Part shown: positions 43,531 to 55,048 of the stretch, piece after piece
How positions within the stretch are numbered: position 1 is the first letter of the stretch
How the letters are laid out: every line of letters starts with the position of its first letter
Assembly: GCA_037501455.1 (NCBI GenBank)
Contig: CM074857.1
Location: 126,591,501 to 126,655,500 of the forward strand
Direction: 5' to 3'
DNA: 64,000 bases
DNA from: Lantana camara
Taxonomy: Eukaryota; Streptophyta; Magnoliopsida; Lamiales; Verbenaceae
Program-made: the position numbers and the translations under genes
The notes under the pieces: model-generated
Database searches by the model: none
Seen by the model: only the letters and a program-made list of their open reading frames with translations
What the model was told of the DNA's origin: nothing

Positions 43531-43664
43531 AAAATGAATTTTTTCAAGTGTTCCAAACTATTAATTACGATTCAGTAAAGATTTCTATTACATCGACACC
43601 CCTTAGGTTTGTTATAAATAACTTTGAAAGATCAAAACTTGAAACATCCAAGTCCAAATCTTTT

Positions 43665-43938
43665 ACGAATAATTACACTGATGCCCCTAAGGTTTGGTAT
43701 AATTACACAAACTTCACCTTACATTTGAGAAGTTACTAAAATTTCTCAGTTACTTTATTTTGCCGTAGCCATACTTGACCATTAGATGAATTTAAATCGA
43801 ACTCGAATTTTTTACATAATAGAATATGTTAGAGTTTAGACTAAAATCTTAGAATATGTGCGAGGAAGTGTTTGTAATATCTCAACCTCATGAGAGGTTT
43901 CTGTAATTAAATCAAACCTCAGGATATATCAATGTAAT
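43665..43938. mobile_element. Miniature element, most complete copy of the F-box-tail family
   Basis: The left end 'aattacactgatgcccctaag' is inverted at the right end ('cctcaggatatatcaatgtaatt'). The interior includes 'cagttactttattttgccgtag', the stretch that is coding in several F-box genes. It serves as the non-genic reference for that family. Confidence 0.65.
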
Positions 43939-43962
43939 TATTTCAATCTCTAGGAATCATAT

Positions 43963-44195
43963 TATCGAGCTAACAAATGAGCAAAAAACGATAACAGAGA
44001 TTTATTTATTACCAGCGTTTCCCTTATGAACTGCTCAAATCAACTGAAACGATCAAACCTCAGGATATCAGTGTAATTATTCCAATGGGTAATATTATCG
44101 AGCTAAAAAATGAGCAAGAAACGATAACATAGATTTATTTTTAACCAGCATTTTCCCTTATGAACTGCTCAAACCAGGCAAAATAAGGCTCTCAT
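43963..44195 (-). pseudogene. Two relics of F-box 3' ends
   Basis: The sequence 'attatcgagctaacaaatgagc ... cttatgaactgctcaaatca' seen after unit A and D stops occurs twice here (about 43965 and 44095), each with only a few terminal codons. The pair is a small local duplication within degraded array sequence. Confidence 0.55.
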
Positions 44196-45292
44196 GAAAT
44201 ATTATTAAAATTATCAAAATTGTGATGCTTTACTTCGGACGTTGCTATATTGGTCCTCAAATTCAAATTTCTGTTGTACGTACCTTATTCCCTCTGCTTC
44301 AAACACTTCTTCATATCTCTTAATCATGTCTTCCTCTTCATCTTTTGCAACAAGTGCAAGAATGTGATGTGATAGTATGGTGTATTTGTAACGCCCCGAT
44401 TTTCATTAAACGATTTCTTATATTTATTATAAGTTTATAAATTGCATTTTATCATATTTTCATAAAATTTCATGAATTTACATTAAAGTTAGAATTTCTT
44501 TTATAACTTGAAAATACTTCTTGCATGAAATTAATACCGAGAGTGATAAAATTACCAAATTGTCCCTAGTTAAATACTTTCTAAAATGCTAGGGACTTAA
44601 TTGCATGATTTCTAAGGACCTAATTGATTATATTTCAAAAGCTTATGCACTCAATTACATACTCTTATGAGTTGGAGGATTTATTGGCAATTAGCTTAAT
44701 TCACAAAAATCAAGGGATGAATCATGTAATCATCTCCTAGCTTCCATAAGCTCATTTCATTCAAAGTTTGCCAAACATATCCATCTCTCTCGGTTCAAAG
44801 AAGAGAAAAGGGAAGAGTGGATTTTCCCATCAATCATCAAGATTTCAAGAAATCTTTCAAGGAAATTGGGAGTGATCATCATCATCTTCTTCTTCTTCTT
44901 CATTTCTTTCTTCATCAAGGTTGGTTTGCATGGAAAAGGATGATCTTGATTGTGTTGTTATGCTAGGGTTTGAATGATATATGCTAGATTATTGAATTAG
45001 GATTGGAAGCATGATCAAAGGATTATTTCATGAATTATTGCATGAATTTTGCTTGAATATTTGAATATTGGCATGAATGATCAAGTTTGATCATGAACTT
45101 GAAAGCATGAATTCTTAATGATATTTCATGGTTTTGGGTGTCTAAGTGATATATTATCATGTATTGAAGTTGTTCGCATTATATTTCCAGAAATTATAGC
45201 ATTTGGGGTTCAAAAATGGATTTTTGTAGCTTTGTTGTTTTCTTGCCGAGAGCTTCCTCTGTTCTGCTCTGTTTTTCTTCAGTTGCAGAACT

Positions 45293-45518
45293 GGGAACGA
45301 CCGTTCCCAGCCTCAAGGCATTGTGGGAACGGGCGTTCCCACCTTTTCAAATAAAAGGGGCGGCCGAGATTGGGAACGGCCGTTCCCATTTTGGCCTTAG
45401 AGCCGGAAGGGCCGTTCCCATGAGGCGCGTTTTAAAAAGAAAAATCGCCGGCACGTTTTGGGAATTTTATGGGAACGACCGTTCCCATTTTACAAAGGGA
45501 CCCGGAACGGCCGTTCCC
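45293..45518. repeat. Cluster of GGGAACG-CGTTCCC inverted repeats
   Basis: Six copies of a short inverted repeat lie at 45293-45308, 45325-45340, 45372-45387, 45405-45419 (degenerate), 45471-45486 and 45504-45518. Each has arms GGGAACG and CGTTCCC around 2 bases, and one copy is a perfect 16-bp palindrome. The surrounding sequence is unlike the AT-rich remainder of the element. Confidence 0.9.
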
Positions 45519-45974
45519 ACCTGTGTTGCAGAACAAAAGTTTCTGCATAAAATTACGAAATTAGCCCCTCGATCCAACGACTTCTTTGGCCCCGAATTGC
45601 TATAATATGTACTAATATGATGTGAAACAACATATTATGATACCACATTGTATTTTCATGATCGTTTCGACACATTTTAGCCGTTCGGCATATTTAGGTC
45701 ATTTAAAGTCATGTCTCATGTGTACACGCCTGTTTTGCACAGACCAGGTTCGTAGGAACGAGAAGCAAGCCCAGTAGGCCGTGCCCTACTTGTCTCTTGC
45801 CGGTAAAGGTGAGGTTTAATTGTTGATTGCAGGAAACTTGTACACTCTCGCATATATTTCAAGTCAAGCTGTACGTATACTTGTTACCAACCATGTACCA
45901 TGTTATAGTGACTGAATCATGATCATGTTACCGTGATATCGTGAATGGTGAAGGCTCGCAACCTTCCCGTTATT

Positions 45975-46070
45975 GGAGTGATGGAGTTATTGGAGTGATG
46001 TAGTTATTGGAGTGATGTAGTTCATGGAGTGATGTAGTTATTGGAGTGATGGAGTGATGGGGAGTAACGG
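45975..46070. repeat. 18-bp minisatellite
   Basis: About five copies of 'ttattggagtgatgtag' with small changes lie in tandem inside the LTR-like element. Confidence 0.85.
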
Positions 46071-46600
46071 GGTTCATGATATTGACACGGGTGCCGTGTA
46101 CTTGAATGGCATGCTTGTATAATCGTTTATAAACCATTGATATTGACAGTTATACTTTGCAGGTTATTGCTTTAATGTAATTAAGCCTCACTCAGTCTTC
46201 CGTAGACTGACACCCCACCTTTCAGGTACTTGAGATCGGTCGTAGGCTAGGCGGGAGTCGAGTCCGGTTGCACGTTCCACCGAGTCTAGCATTCCACTTT
46301 CATGTATAGAACTTTTGGCATCCTATTATGATTGTTGTTATATTTTGAACAAGTTGATATGTATAAGTATGCAAGAGATGATAATGTATTGATAGTTATA
46401 TATACTCTACTTTTGAATTATGCGATGCTTCTGCTTCATTCTATTGCATGTATAGTTTAGTTCCCGCCTAGCTTGTTGGTATTGCATGGTTACCCGTTCG
46501 CTATAGTTTTGATTTACGTATGGACTTTCCATTTCATACGTGGATCGAGGCTATAGTGCGGGGGTGTGGCGCCTCCACGTGTAAGGGGTGCTACAGTATT

Positions 46601-47093
46601 GGTAGATTTGATGGTGTTGTGGACCAACAATAATCACGGTAATAGATTTGGTACTTGCTCGTCCAAAGCAAATTACAAACTCCCGACAAAAAAAAAATAC
46701 ATTCCTTCACCGTAGTCCGTATAACAATAAAATACACATCCCACATCGATCTTACCAGATTATTTGAGATACATCATTGCTTCTTCCAATGCGCACACTT
46801 TGATTGTCAAGTTCGTCTTGTAAACATGCTAACAAATACATAATTTTGCGAAGAACATATAGGCACACCAAGAACAATACAGAACACAAACTATACATAG
46901 TCCATGTTAATGCAACTTTAACCATTGATGAAAAAAGTTCCAATTTCCACCGGAAACCACAAAAGGATCAAGTTTTGGATCAGTTTTGAAGATCCAACTG
47001 GAAATCTTTTAGGAAGAATTACACTGAGACCCCTTAGGTTTTGCATAATTACACAAAGTTCCCCTTGAAAAGTCACTAAACTTGCTCCATTAC
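46601..47093. repeat. Downstream spacer of F-box unit G
   Basis: It matches the common downstream spacer up to the 'gtaccttattttgcc' junction with the gene stub. It contains no gene. Confidence 0.55.
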
Positions 47094-47203
47094 CTTATTT
47101 TGCCATAGAGGCGAAACAAGGCTCTCAACAAAGGTACATCCATCTATGAAACTAGCCGAAACCCCATCAACAACCATGTCCCTCAAGCCACCATCTTTGA
47201 CGT
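47094..47203 (-). pseudogene. F-box gene 3' stub (unit G)
   Basis: Only the final codons remain (about 35), including LRDMVVDGVSASFIDGCTF and ESLVS. Upstream of 47204 the sequence jumps straight to the distal part of the common upstream block, so most of the gene and its proximal promoter were deleted in one event. Confidence 0.82.
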
Positions 47204-48138
47204 GCAATTCAGATTGTATGATGTTTAATATGTTAATGTGATGCATTACTTTCATTTCCCATTCATATGCAGTGTTAACTCAATGCTTCTAAATTTCGAG
47301 TAAAAACAATGGAACAAAAACGGCATTGCTCCCTTTCATTCCATCCAAAAGAGACTACAATTGTCACAGAACATCACTAATTTGACGGAAAGACCATCAA
47401 TGCGATGCCCAAATTAAAACAGGACAAAATGTTGGCAATTTAAGAAATATAAGAACCAACTTCAGAAAAGACCGTGTAAAAGGGGACCAAAATATCAACT
47501 ATCCCATTGACTTATTTCTCCTTTAGCCTGTCGTTCAAATTGTCAGTGTGAAACTCAACACAAACTCACACTAGGTTCGAACTAGAATTACGAGTATTTC
47601 AGAGGAACGATGCAGACTTGAATAGACCTATTGACAGCATCAATGCACTAATAAGGATTTCTCTAAATAGAATAGGCATTGTCCCGTGCCATCAAATGCA
47701 GTAGGGCAAGAAAAGGCTGTGAACATAGGTACATGCATTAGTTACGACCCCAGAAAGTCCTTCTCTCTGACTGTAAACATCCAAACCCCTCTCTACAAGC
47801 ACAAGACTGTCCTACATTCGGTACTTGCTCATCCGAAGCAAACTATAAACTTCTGAAAAAGTTTTTACCAATACAAGCGCAATTTGATTGTCAAGTTCTG
47901 TCTTATAAAACTTCAAACTAATACATAACATTGCAAAGAACATATAGACAACCCGAAACCAATACCAAACACAACCTATACATAGTCTATGTTGATGAAA
48001 CTTCAACCATTGATAACAAAAGTCCCAATTTCTGCCAAAAACCACAAAAAGTTCAAAATTTGAAAGCTGCAACTCAAAATCTCTAGGGAGAATTACATGA
48101 AACCCCCTTAGGTTTCATATAATTACACAAACTTCCCC
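47204..48138. repeat. Upstream remnant of unit G and downstream spacer of unit H
   Basis: The first 100 bases match the distal upstream block; the rest matches the downstream spacer found at 16320-17080, including 'agaataggcattgtcccgtgcc'. No gene is supported. Confidence 0.55.
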
Positions 48139-49230
48139 TTAGGTTTGAAAAGTTACTAAACCTTCATCCTTTACCTTCATTTGCTGTAAAGGCGAAACGA
48201 GGCTCTCAACAAACGTACATCCATCTATAAAGCTAGCTGAATCCCCATCAACAACCATGTCCCTCAAACTACCATCATTGACATCGTAAACCACCAAAGT
48301 TTTCCCATATGTCACATTAAAAAGTTCACCATCGGCATAGTAAAACTCCAAAGTTTCCCCTTCTTTCACAAACAAAATTTCATCATTGCCAAGAAAACAC
48401 AAGGGCTTAACTGAATTCCTTCCATAGTCAACATTAATCTTGAATTCAGTCCAAGATTCTCTCACACCATAATCCTTCATAATCCAAACACTTTCCCTAT
48501 TCATTATACAGAGACATCCCTCGAGAGCCAAGAGTTTGTCAAACACAAATTTGCCCACAACACCACTTGGAACAGGAATTTCATCAATCACCTCGTCTGC
48601 CAAATCAAAAGCAGCTATTACAGTAGGGCCACCCGATTCTCTATCCCTAGCCAACCAGTGAATAGCTCCATTCACATAAACCCCAGCGCCAACAATAACA
48701 TGATCATAACGTAGACTATCCACGCGCTTCCAAACACCCGTTTTAACATAATACACATCAACAAATAGACCAATATCAATACGACTTTCGTAACACGTGA
48801 CAATTTTATAATCATCAACAGTTCTATCATACCCAAATCCATGAACGCTATAGATCGCTGCCGGAGAATCCGGTAATTTCACCAGCTGCAGAGTAACGGG
48901 GTTCAACAAAAACTTCCCATCCCGTCCATTTACAATCAAAACCAACCCATCACAAGAAACCACTACATCGATCAAGTAATCTGGAAATTCCAGCCTTCTC
49001 GAAACGGCCTCGCCTTTCACGTCGGAGATTGAGTGAATTGATTGAGATGGGGAAACGAGAATGAGATTCTCTTCATGGGGTTTTTGAGTAAGGTGGGATT
49101 TGATGAACTGAGGAGTGGAAAGAAGAGTTCGCCATTGTTTTGCCAAACACCTACACCTCCCCACGGATTTCGCCGGCAGCCGTGAGAAGATTTCGATTAG
49201 GATTTCGTCCGGGAAGTCGGCCGTAGCCAT
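48139..49230 (-). CDS. F-box protein, CPR1/CPR30-like (unit H)
   Basis: An intact 363-residue gene. The F-box begins MATADFPDEILIEIFSRLPAKSVGR. The associated domain shows VSCDGLVLIVNGRD, GFGYDRTVDDYKIV, VDVYYVKTGVWKRV, GVYVNGAIHWLARD, AFDLADEVIDEIP and PLCFLGNDEILFV, then a long insert (FYYADGELFNVTYGK) before LVVYDVND. It ends with MKVKDEGLVTFQT, the element-derived tail. Several MULE-type elements sit in its upstream region within 80-1600 bases of the ATG. Predicted role: SKP1-binding SCF substrate receptor, target unknown. Confidence 0.92.
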   Translation of the reverse strand: MATADFPDEILIEIFSRLPAKSVGRCRCLAKQWRTLLSTPQFIKSHLTQKPHEENLILVSPSQSIHSISDVKGEAVSRRLEFPDYLIDVVVSCDGLVLIVNGRDGKFLLNPVTLQLVKLPDSPAAIYSVHGFGYDRTVDDYKIVTCYESRIDIGLFVDVYYVKTGVWKRVDSLRYDHVIVGAGVYVNGAIHWLARDRESGGPTVIAAFDLADEVIDEIPVPSGVVGKFVFDKLLALEGCLCIMNRESVWIMKDYGVRESWTEFKINVDYGRNSVKPLCFLGNDEILFVKEGETLEFYYADGELFNVTYGKTLVVYDVNDGSLRDMVVDGDSASFIDGCTFVESLVSPLQQMKVKDEGLVTFQT

Positions 49231-49300
49231 CTCTGTTCGAATTCAGAAAGGGTTTTTCCAAGAATGTTAGAGAGAGAAGAAGAAACAACGTGTTCAAGAG

Positions 49301-49426
49301 GGAAAATTCTTGTACGAGGAGTGTACACCCGCCTCTAATACACAATAAAAAAAATAATTTTTTTATTTGTATATTAGAAACGGGTATAGGGAACAGTGTC
49401 TATATCCGGTTCATACAAGATTTCCC
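49301..49426. mobile_element. Short MULE-type miniature element in the unit H leader
   Basis: The ends 'ggaaaattcttgtacgagg' and 'catacaagatttccc' are inverted. The flanks share 'ttcaagag' (49293-49300 and 49428-49435). The empty site is in unit C at 20847 ('gtgttcgagagattgc'). It is 126 bp long and lies about 70 bases upstream of the ATG. Confidence 0.82.
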
Positions 49427-49460
49427 ATTCAAGAGATTGCAGCTCTATGTTATAATTTGT

Positions 49461-50797
49461 GAGAAATTCTTCTATGAGCCGGGTGTGGGCCCCAATTCCT
49501 ACACCCGACTCTTTTTTGCACACCGCTTCATCTTTGTGTTTTCGTGTTTTTTTTATTTTTTTTTTCGTTTTTTCTTAAACCTTTTCTTTAGCTTTCTGTT
49601 TCTTTTTTCATTTTTATTTTTATTTTTACAAGTTTCATAAATACACAAACATTATAAATATAATATTTTTGGGAAAAAAAATGAGATTTAACAATAATTT
49701 TTATTTTTATTTCTAAATTTAAGGTAGTAAACATTACATAGTTATGGGAGTCATATATTAAATTTAATTTAATAAAGTATTTTGTATTTATGAGTGTTAT
49801 ACATTAAATTTAGGGTTAATTACATATAGACCCCTTCCGAGTTTAGTATATTACAATTGGACCCCTGTTAGTCATTTTATTACAGTTTGACCCCTTCTAA
49901 AATTTCAAAATTACTAAACGGTGAAGAAAAGATACAATTTCGTTAAATATTTGACGGAATATTCCAAATAATTGTGAAATAACCATTATATTCAAAATAA
50001 TTGTGAAATAATTGTTTGTTTAACCATTTATTTAATCTAAAAAGACGTGATTCTTTTTTTCTACTTTTATAAAACATGATCTCAGAACCAAACATAATGG
50101 TCATTTCACAATTATTTGGAATATAACGCAATTATTTGGAATATAAAGTGAAATATTTAACGGAATCGTACCTTTTCTTCACCGTTTAGTAATTTCGAAA
50201 TTTTAGAATGGGTCAAACTGTAATAAAATGACTAATAGGGGTCCAATTATAATATACTAAACTCGGAAGGGGTCTAGATGTAATTAACCCTTAAATTTAA
50301 TATAGTAAATTATTGTATATTTACCATAGATTTAATAAAGTGTACTAATTTATTTATAAAAAAGTATTTATTACAAAAAAATATTACAATTTTGTTGTCA
50401 AATATGTTATATTTATAATATTGTGTTCCTATTTATCAAAATTAAAAAGAAACAAGAAAAAGGCAAAAAAAAAAAAACATAATATTTTATTTTAAATATA
50501 CTATATTAAATTTAAAAATAAAAATAGAAAATATTGTTAAAAACTCAAAATTTTTGACACAAATGTTATAATTTTAGTTTTTTTTTTTTAAATTTATAAA
50601 ACTTACAAAAATTGAAAAATATAAAAACAAAAAAGAAAGCCAAAGAAAAAGTATCAAGGAAAAATGAAAAAAAAAAAAAGAAAAGAAAAGGCAAATATAA
50701 ACATAAAATTGAGTGTGTGCAATATAGGTACACTTTGTTTAATTAAAAAAAGAGCGTAGGAATTGGGACTCACACCCATCTCATACAAGAATTCCAC
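49461..50797. mobile_element. MULE-type non-autonomous element upstream of unit H
   Basis: A perfect 9-bp duplication, ataatttgt, flanks it (49452-49460 and 50798-50806). The ends 'gagaaattcttctatgagcc' and 'tcatacaagaattccac' are inverted and related to those of the 126-bp element nearby, and both arms carry 'ccaattcctac'. No transposase is visible. A second element is nested inside. Confidence 0.84.
49813..50290. mobile_element. Nested MULE-type foldback element
   Basis: A perfect 9-bp duplication, ttaaattta (49804-49812 and 50291-50299), flanks it. The arms are inverted over about 150 bases ('gggttaattacatatagacc' against 'ctagatgtaattaaccc'). It lies inside the 49461-50797 element, so it arrived later. 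Confidence 0.88.
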
Positions 50798-50806
50798 ATA
50801 ATTTGT

Positions 50807-51090
50807 TGCAATTTTGGCCCTCTTTTATATGGAAATTTCCAAAGTTGGCCACTAATATTATTAAAATTATCAAAATGGAGATGTTTTATTTGGAGTTTGC
50901 ACTATTGGTCCTCGAATGGAAATTTATGTTATACGTGCTTAATTTCCCTCTATTTCAAGCACTCTTTCATTCCGTCCTTTTCATATTTCTTACCTACTCA
51001 ATCATTTCTTCTTCTTCTTCTTCTCCTCTTTTGCAACTATTGCAAGAATGTTATGCGATTGTAAAAATGTGGTTTAGGTGATGCCATTGT
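50807..51090. repeat. Distal upstream block of unit H
   Basis: It continues the common upstream block interrupted by the MULE-type element ('ttgcaattttggccctctttt' to 'gttatgcgattgtaaaaatg'). No gene is seen. Confidence 0.6.
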
Positions 51091-54000
51091 AGATTCGACG
51101 CTTTTATACCATGCATGCCATCATATCCCAAAATTCTAATTTTTTATGTTTGTGAACAAAAGCACACTAGAAATAGAGCAATATATACCGGACTAGGTAA
51201 AGTGCATGAGCCTGTAACCTGAGTGGGGCATTAAGGGTCTTTCGACACTGCACTAGGGTTAAACCGTACCGCATGCTTTAATCCTTAAAAGAAATTAAAG
51301 ATCGCAGCTTAAACCACGCAATTTAATTAAATCTGTCAAATATATATTCCCACGATAGTTAAATTGCAATACATAAAAATCAAAATACCAATATTCTTTT
51401 GAGACCGTTTTTTTTTTTTTTTAGCTCTTTCATAATATATAATCGCTAATTAGTTTAATTATCTTTCCAAAGCTTATAATTAATTATCTCCTCAAAGGAG
51501 ATGTGTATTAGAACAGAGATATTGATCAAGTATGAATTATTCAATTAGAATTGGAATCTAGTTACGGATCGTGATTGACTTATTGAAAATCGAAGCAGAA
51601 ATATATTTTAACGAGCATCCATGAAACTTAAATAAACATCGAGTCTTATAAAGATCAAATATAGGGGCCATGCGCTTCAGATAGTGTGAGTGTGACAAGA
51701 ATGACACAAAACTTTACATAAATATGAAGGCATTTTTTCCTTTCATATTTTCAGATAAGAAAGAATTCATTTGTAACATAATTATACAAAAACACAACTC
51801 CACTCATGCATTTAGAACAGAAAAATCGCGGTAATGTAGTAATTAATTGGGGCCAATTTGTAATCCTCGCTGTATAATATATGAAATGTATTAAAAAAAA
51901 TAATTTATTAGAACATAAATACATACAAAATTATACATTTTAATTAATTGAAATGTATAATATATGCCTCTTTAATTTATAATTGCACGGACTTCAAGTT
52001 CTCGCTGTATTCGTCGGCAAAGTACAGTATTTCTCAGAGTTAGTAATTTTTTCATTTATATGTAGTACAAGTTGATCAGCTCCGTTAATTAAACTTAAAT
52101 AATTAATATTCAAGGGAATATTCATTTTAGTTGACTTTGTTGTAAATATATAGCTGCGAAATTAGATGAACATGTTACAAAACGGTAAATCTGCCAGCTT
52201 ACTTTATAAATTATGGCACTTGAGATGAGACTAGGGAAGTCAAATTAATTACATAGTTAATTACTCCCCAAAATAATTTCTATTAATCCAACTTTCATCT
52301 AACTGTATATATAAAATTAACTATGATCACTACCACGAATCTGAAAATACAAACACCACGCAGTACACTAATGCATGCATGACTACAAATTTAAAAATAT
52401 AAACATGATACAGTATGAATATATATACCAAATACTATTTCTTCTTAAATTTACTGCGTGATAGCTAGGTATCCGATGGAATATCCTATACGAGTATTCA
52501 ACACGAGAAGATACCTCAAAAAATGATACTTAAAATTTTCCAAAAAATATAAAGATATCATTTTTGTTTTATGTTTATCTCACACCGTACCCTTTGAGTC
52601 TTCAAACGGGCGAAAATATAGTTCTCATTTTTTCAGTAAAATAACTCTTAAGGCTTATTCTTGAAAAATAGTGTAGATATCCAATAGAGAAAGATGCCAA
52701 GAAAAATGAAAAAATCAACTCATTTGGTTGATTTTCATATTGGAGTTTTAACGTGCCAAAATTAATAAAGAGCCCTAGCTAGTTAAATCCATAAATAATA
52801 ATTAAATGTTTAATTTGAAGTGTTTATAGGAAAAATCGAAAAAGCTAATAGATCAGAAAGTCGCGTGGTTAACCTTGAGTGAGGCCTCACTCATTTACTA
52901 ACCTTTTATCTAGGGATATCATATATGCTAATGAATTAAATTAAACTCAGGTGTATTTGTATAATTAGTGAAAAGAAAAAAAATGAAACTTTTGTAAGAG
53001 TTTGACTAGATATATCTTATGCTAAAAAAGTTATATATGTTCAATCCTTTTATTTTGCCGAAAATGCTTAATTTAAGTTTGATATGATCATATAAATTAG
53101 TGTAAAAAGGGGAAAAAACCTCACAACTCCCCTGTGAAAAAAACAATTATCAAATTACCTCCTCCTGAAAAATCAAATAGCATAAAGCCCCCTCAAGTTT
53201 TACAAAAAGAAGCATATTTATCCCTCTCACAGGGATGTGTAACTCATTCTCATTAACTGTTTTCTTTCTTTCATTATTTCTTACTTATTTTCTGAGTTTG
53301 AAATCTATTTTACCCTCAAATGAGTTTAAAGTCTATTTTACCCCTTCTGCATATTTTTGTCTTTAATCGATTGTTTCCTCAAGCTGATTTATTCGAACGT
53401 TTAGTTTCCTTTCAAGTGTTTTAGTTAGGATTTTTGGCTGAGAGAGGAAAAATGAAGTGTTCAAAAAATGAATTTCTAAATGGATTTGATGCATTTTAGT
53501 AAAAAAACCCTATTAATCAACAAAAAAAAAATTAGAAAGGATGTAATGTGGTTTTTAAAATATAATATAAGTAGGTTAAGTGCTATTTAATTTTACACAA
53601 AGAGGTGATTTGAAAATTATGTATTACACAGGGAGGTAAAATGCTTTTATCTCGTGTAAAAAGTGGCGTATGGAGAAATTTAAGAGTAGGAAACTAAAGT
53701 TACCATACTTTTTCACCCTATAACAAGTAAATTACACCCATAACAATATTTAACAATAATTTTCTGATGTGAAATTTAAAGTAATAAAATAACTTTTCAT
53801 GTCACTATATTTATTTTCTCAACAGGATACCAGGTGGAGTAGTTAATATATACAAGTATAATTGGAAAATTATTAGTTTTGTTTTGTCAATTAATTAATT
53901 AATTAATTGGTGTGTGTGTGAGTTTAAAAAAAAAAAAACTTAAAATTATATTAATTTATTATTTTTTAATTGATATGAAAAAAACAAATGAGACTGTGTT

Positions 54001-54150
54001 GGACTGATGTATAAATAAGGCTAGCTGATTCAAGAATCCAGTTAAGCTTTGTTCTCTATCCCGCCAATTTTGAAAACCCCCGAAATCCAAATTTCGAATC
54101 CCTAAATTCCAATTTAAAAATCCTAGAATCCAACAATTGATCAACTAATA
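51091..54150. other. AT-rich region without a recognised gene
   Basis: Nothing here resembles a protein or RNA gene. A possible foldback element lies at about 53105-53690 (arms with 'ccctgtg' and 'acagggagg'). A perfect 18-bp palindrome, tgagtgaggcctcactca, lies at 52876-52893. The last 150 bases are upstream of the plus-strand F-box pseudogene and contain 'tataaata' at 54011. Confidence 0.45.
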
Positions 54151-54611
54151 ATGGCGGAATCCAACACTTCATCGACTGGTCTGATGGCAAACCTTCCGCG
54201 AGAACTCCCGGATGATATGTTGATCCACATATTCTCACATCTGCCCGCGAAAGCGGTAGGGAAGTGCAAGTCTTTGGCCAAGAATTGGGTAAGTCGTCTT
54301 GCGAGCCCTGATTTCGTTAAATGTCATCTTTCTCAAAGAAACCCGGACGAAAATTTGTTTGTAATCGGCCCAAAATCAATTTACACCGTTCCCCTCAAAG
54401 ATGACCCCAAATTGAAGAAGCTCGATGTAACATATATGGGGATGTACGTAGGAGGTTGTTGCGATGAGTTGATTCTGTTAGCTAATCAATATAGTTGGAT
54501 GGGAATGTATTTAATCAATCCCACAACTGGCCAGAGTCTCAAGATCTCAAATTGTCGATAATTTTCATCAAAAAGGATCTACGGATTTGGCTGCGACAGC
54601 AATACGGATGA
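54151..54611 (+). pseudogene. F-box gene, 5' part, split by a retroelement (unit I)
   Basis: The open frame of 136 codons starts MAESNTSSTGLMANLP and has an F-box (DDMLIHIFSHLPAKAVGKCKS), then GGCCDELILLANQ and INPTTGQS. It ends at a stop at 54561, before IYGFGCDSNTDE coding in another frame reaches the retroelement at 54612. Unlike the array it is on the plus strand and more diverged, so it belongs to a different branch of the same family. The rest of the gene resumes at 60518. Confidence 0.8.
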
Positions 54612-55048
54612 TGATATGGATAGATATACACAATATTAAGAGAGAATAGGGATTGGATAGAATTGATAGAATTCAATATTGAGGAAAATGCAAAATTGGT
54701 ATACCAACTCGACCCATTTCGCAATTTTGGTACAAATTTTTTTTCAGTGAAAATATAAGACCTTAACTCGGAAAGTTAGCAATTTTGTGCATTTTTTCAT
54801 CGGAATTTCTTTGACCTGCCGGAATATTACACGTGTGCTCACACGTGGCAAATTTCATCTTACATTGCAAGCCAATTTTTACACACAAAAAATAATGCAC
54901 ACATGGAACTATTTTAGGAGATAAAATATCCACTCAATTTCTATCAAGTCATAAACGATTTATCATCTATATAAAAAAGCCATCTTTGCCCTATCTTCTT
55001 CCCAAATTCATTAACCCTAGTTCTTGCGCAGTGTACCAGTTACAAAGC

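Larger units (their letters stand above)
44387..46595. mobile_element. LTR-like element (solo LTR), 2.2 kb
   Basis: It begins TGTAACGCCCCGATTTTC and ends GGGGTGCTACA, so it has the TG...CA of LTRs. A perfect 5-bp target duplication, gtatt, flanks it (44382-44386 and 46596-46600). The empty site is visible in unit E's spacer at 32571. No internal domain or second LTR is present, so it is either a solo LTR or an unusual non-coding element. It interrupts a degraded F-box unit. Confidence 0.82.

Noticed and set aside
45118..45605. Open frames across the palindrome cluster with repeated GNDRSH-like coding
   Set aside because: The repetition follows the palindromes at the DNA level. There is no conserved protein feature, and the frames overlap in two phases.
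52876..52893. Perfect 18-bp palindrome tgagtgaggcctcactca
   Set aside because: It is a single isolated occurrence in gene-free DNA with no repeat or neighbouring signal, so chance cannot be excluded.
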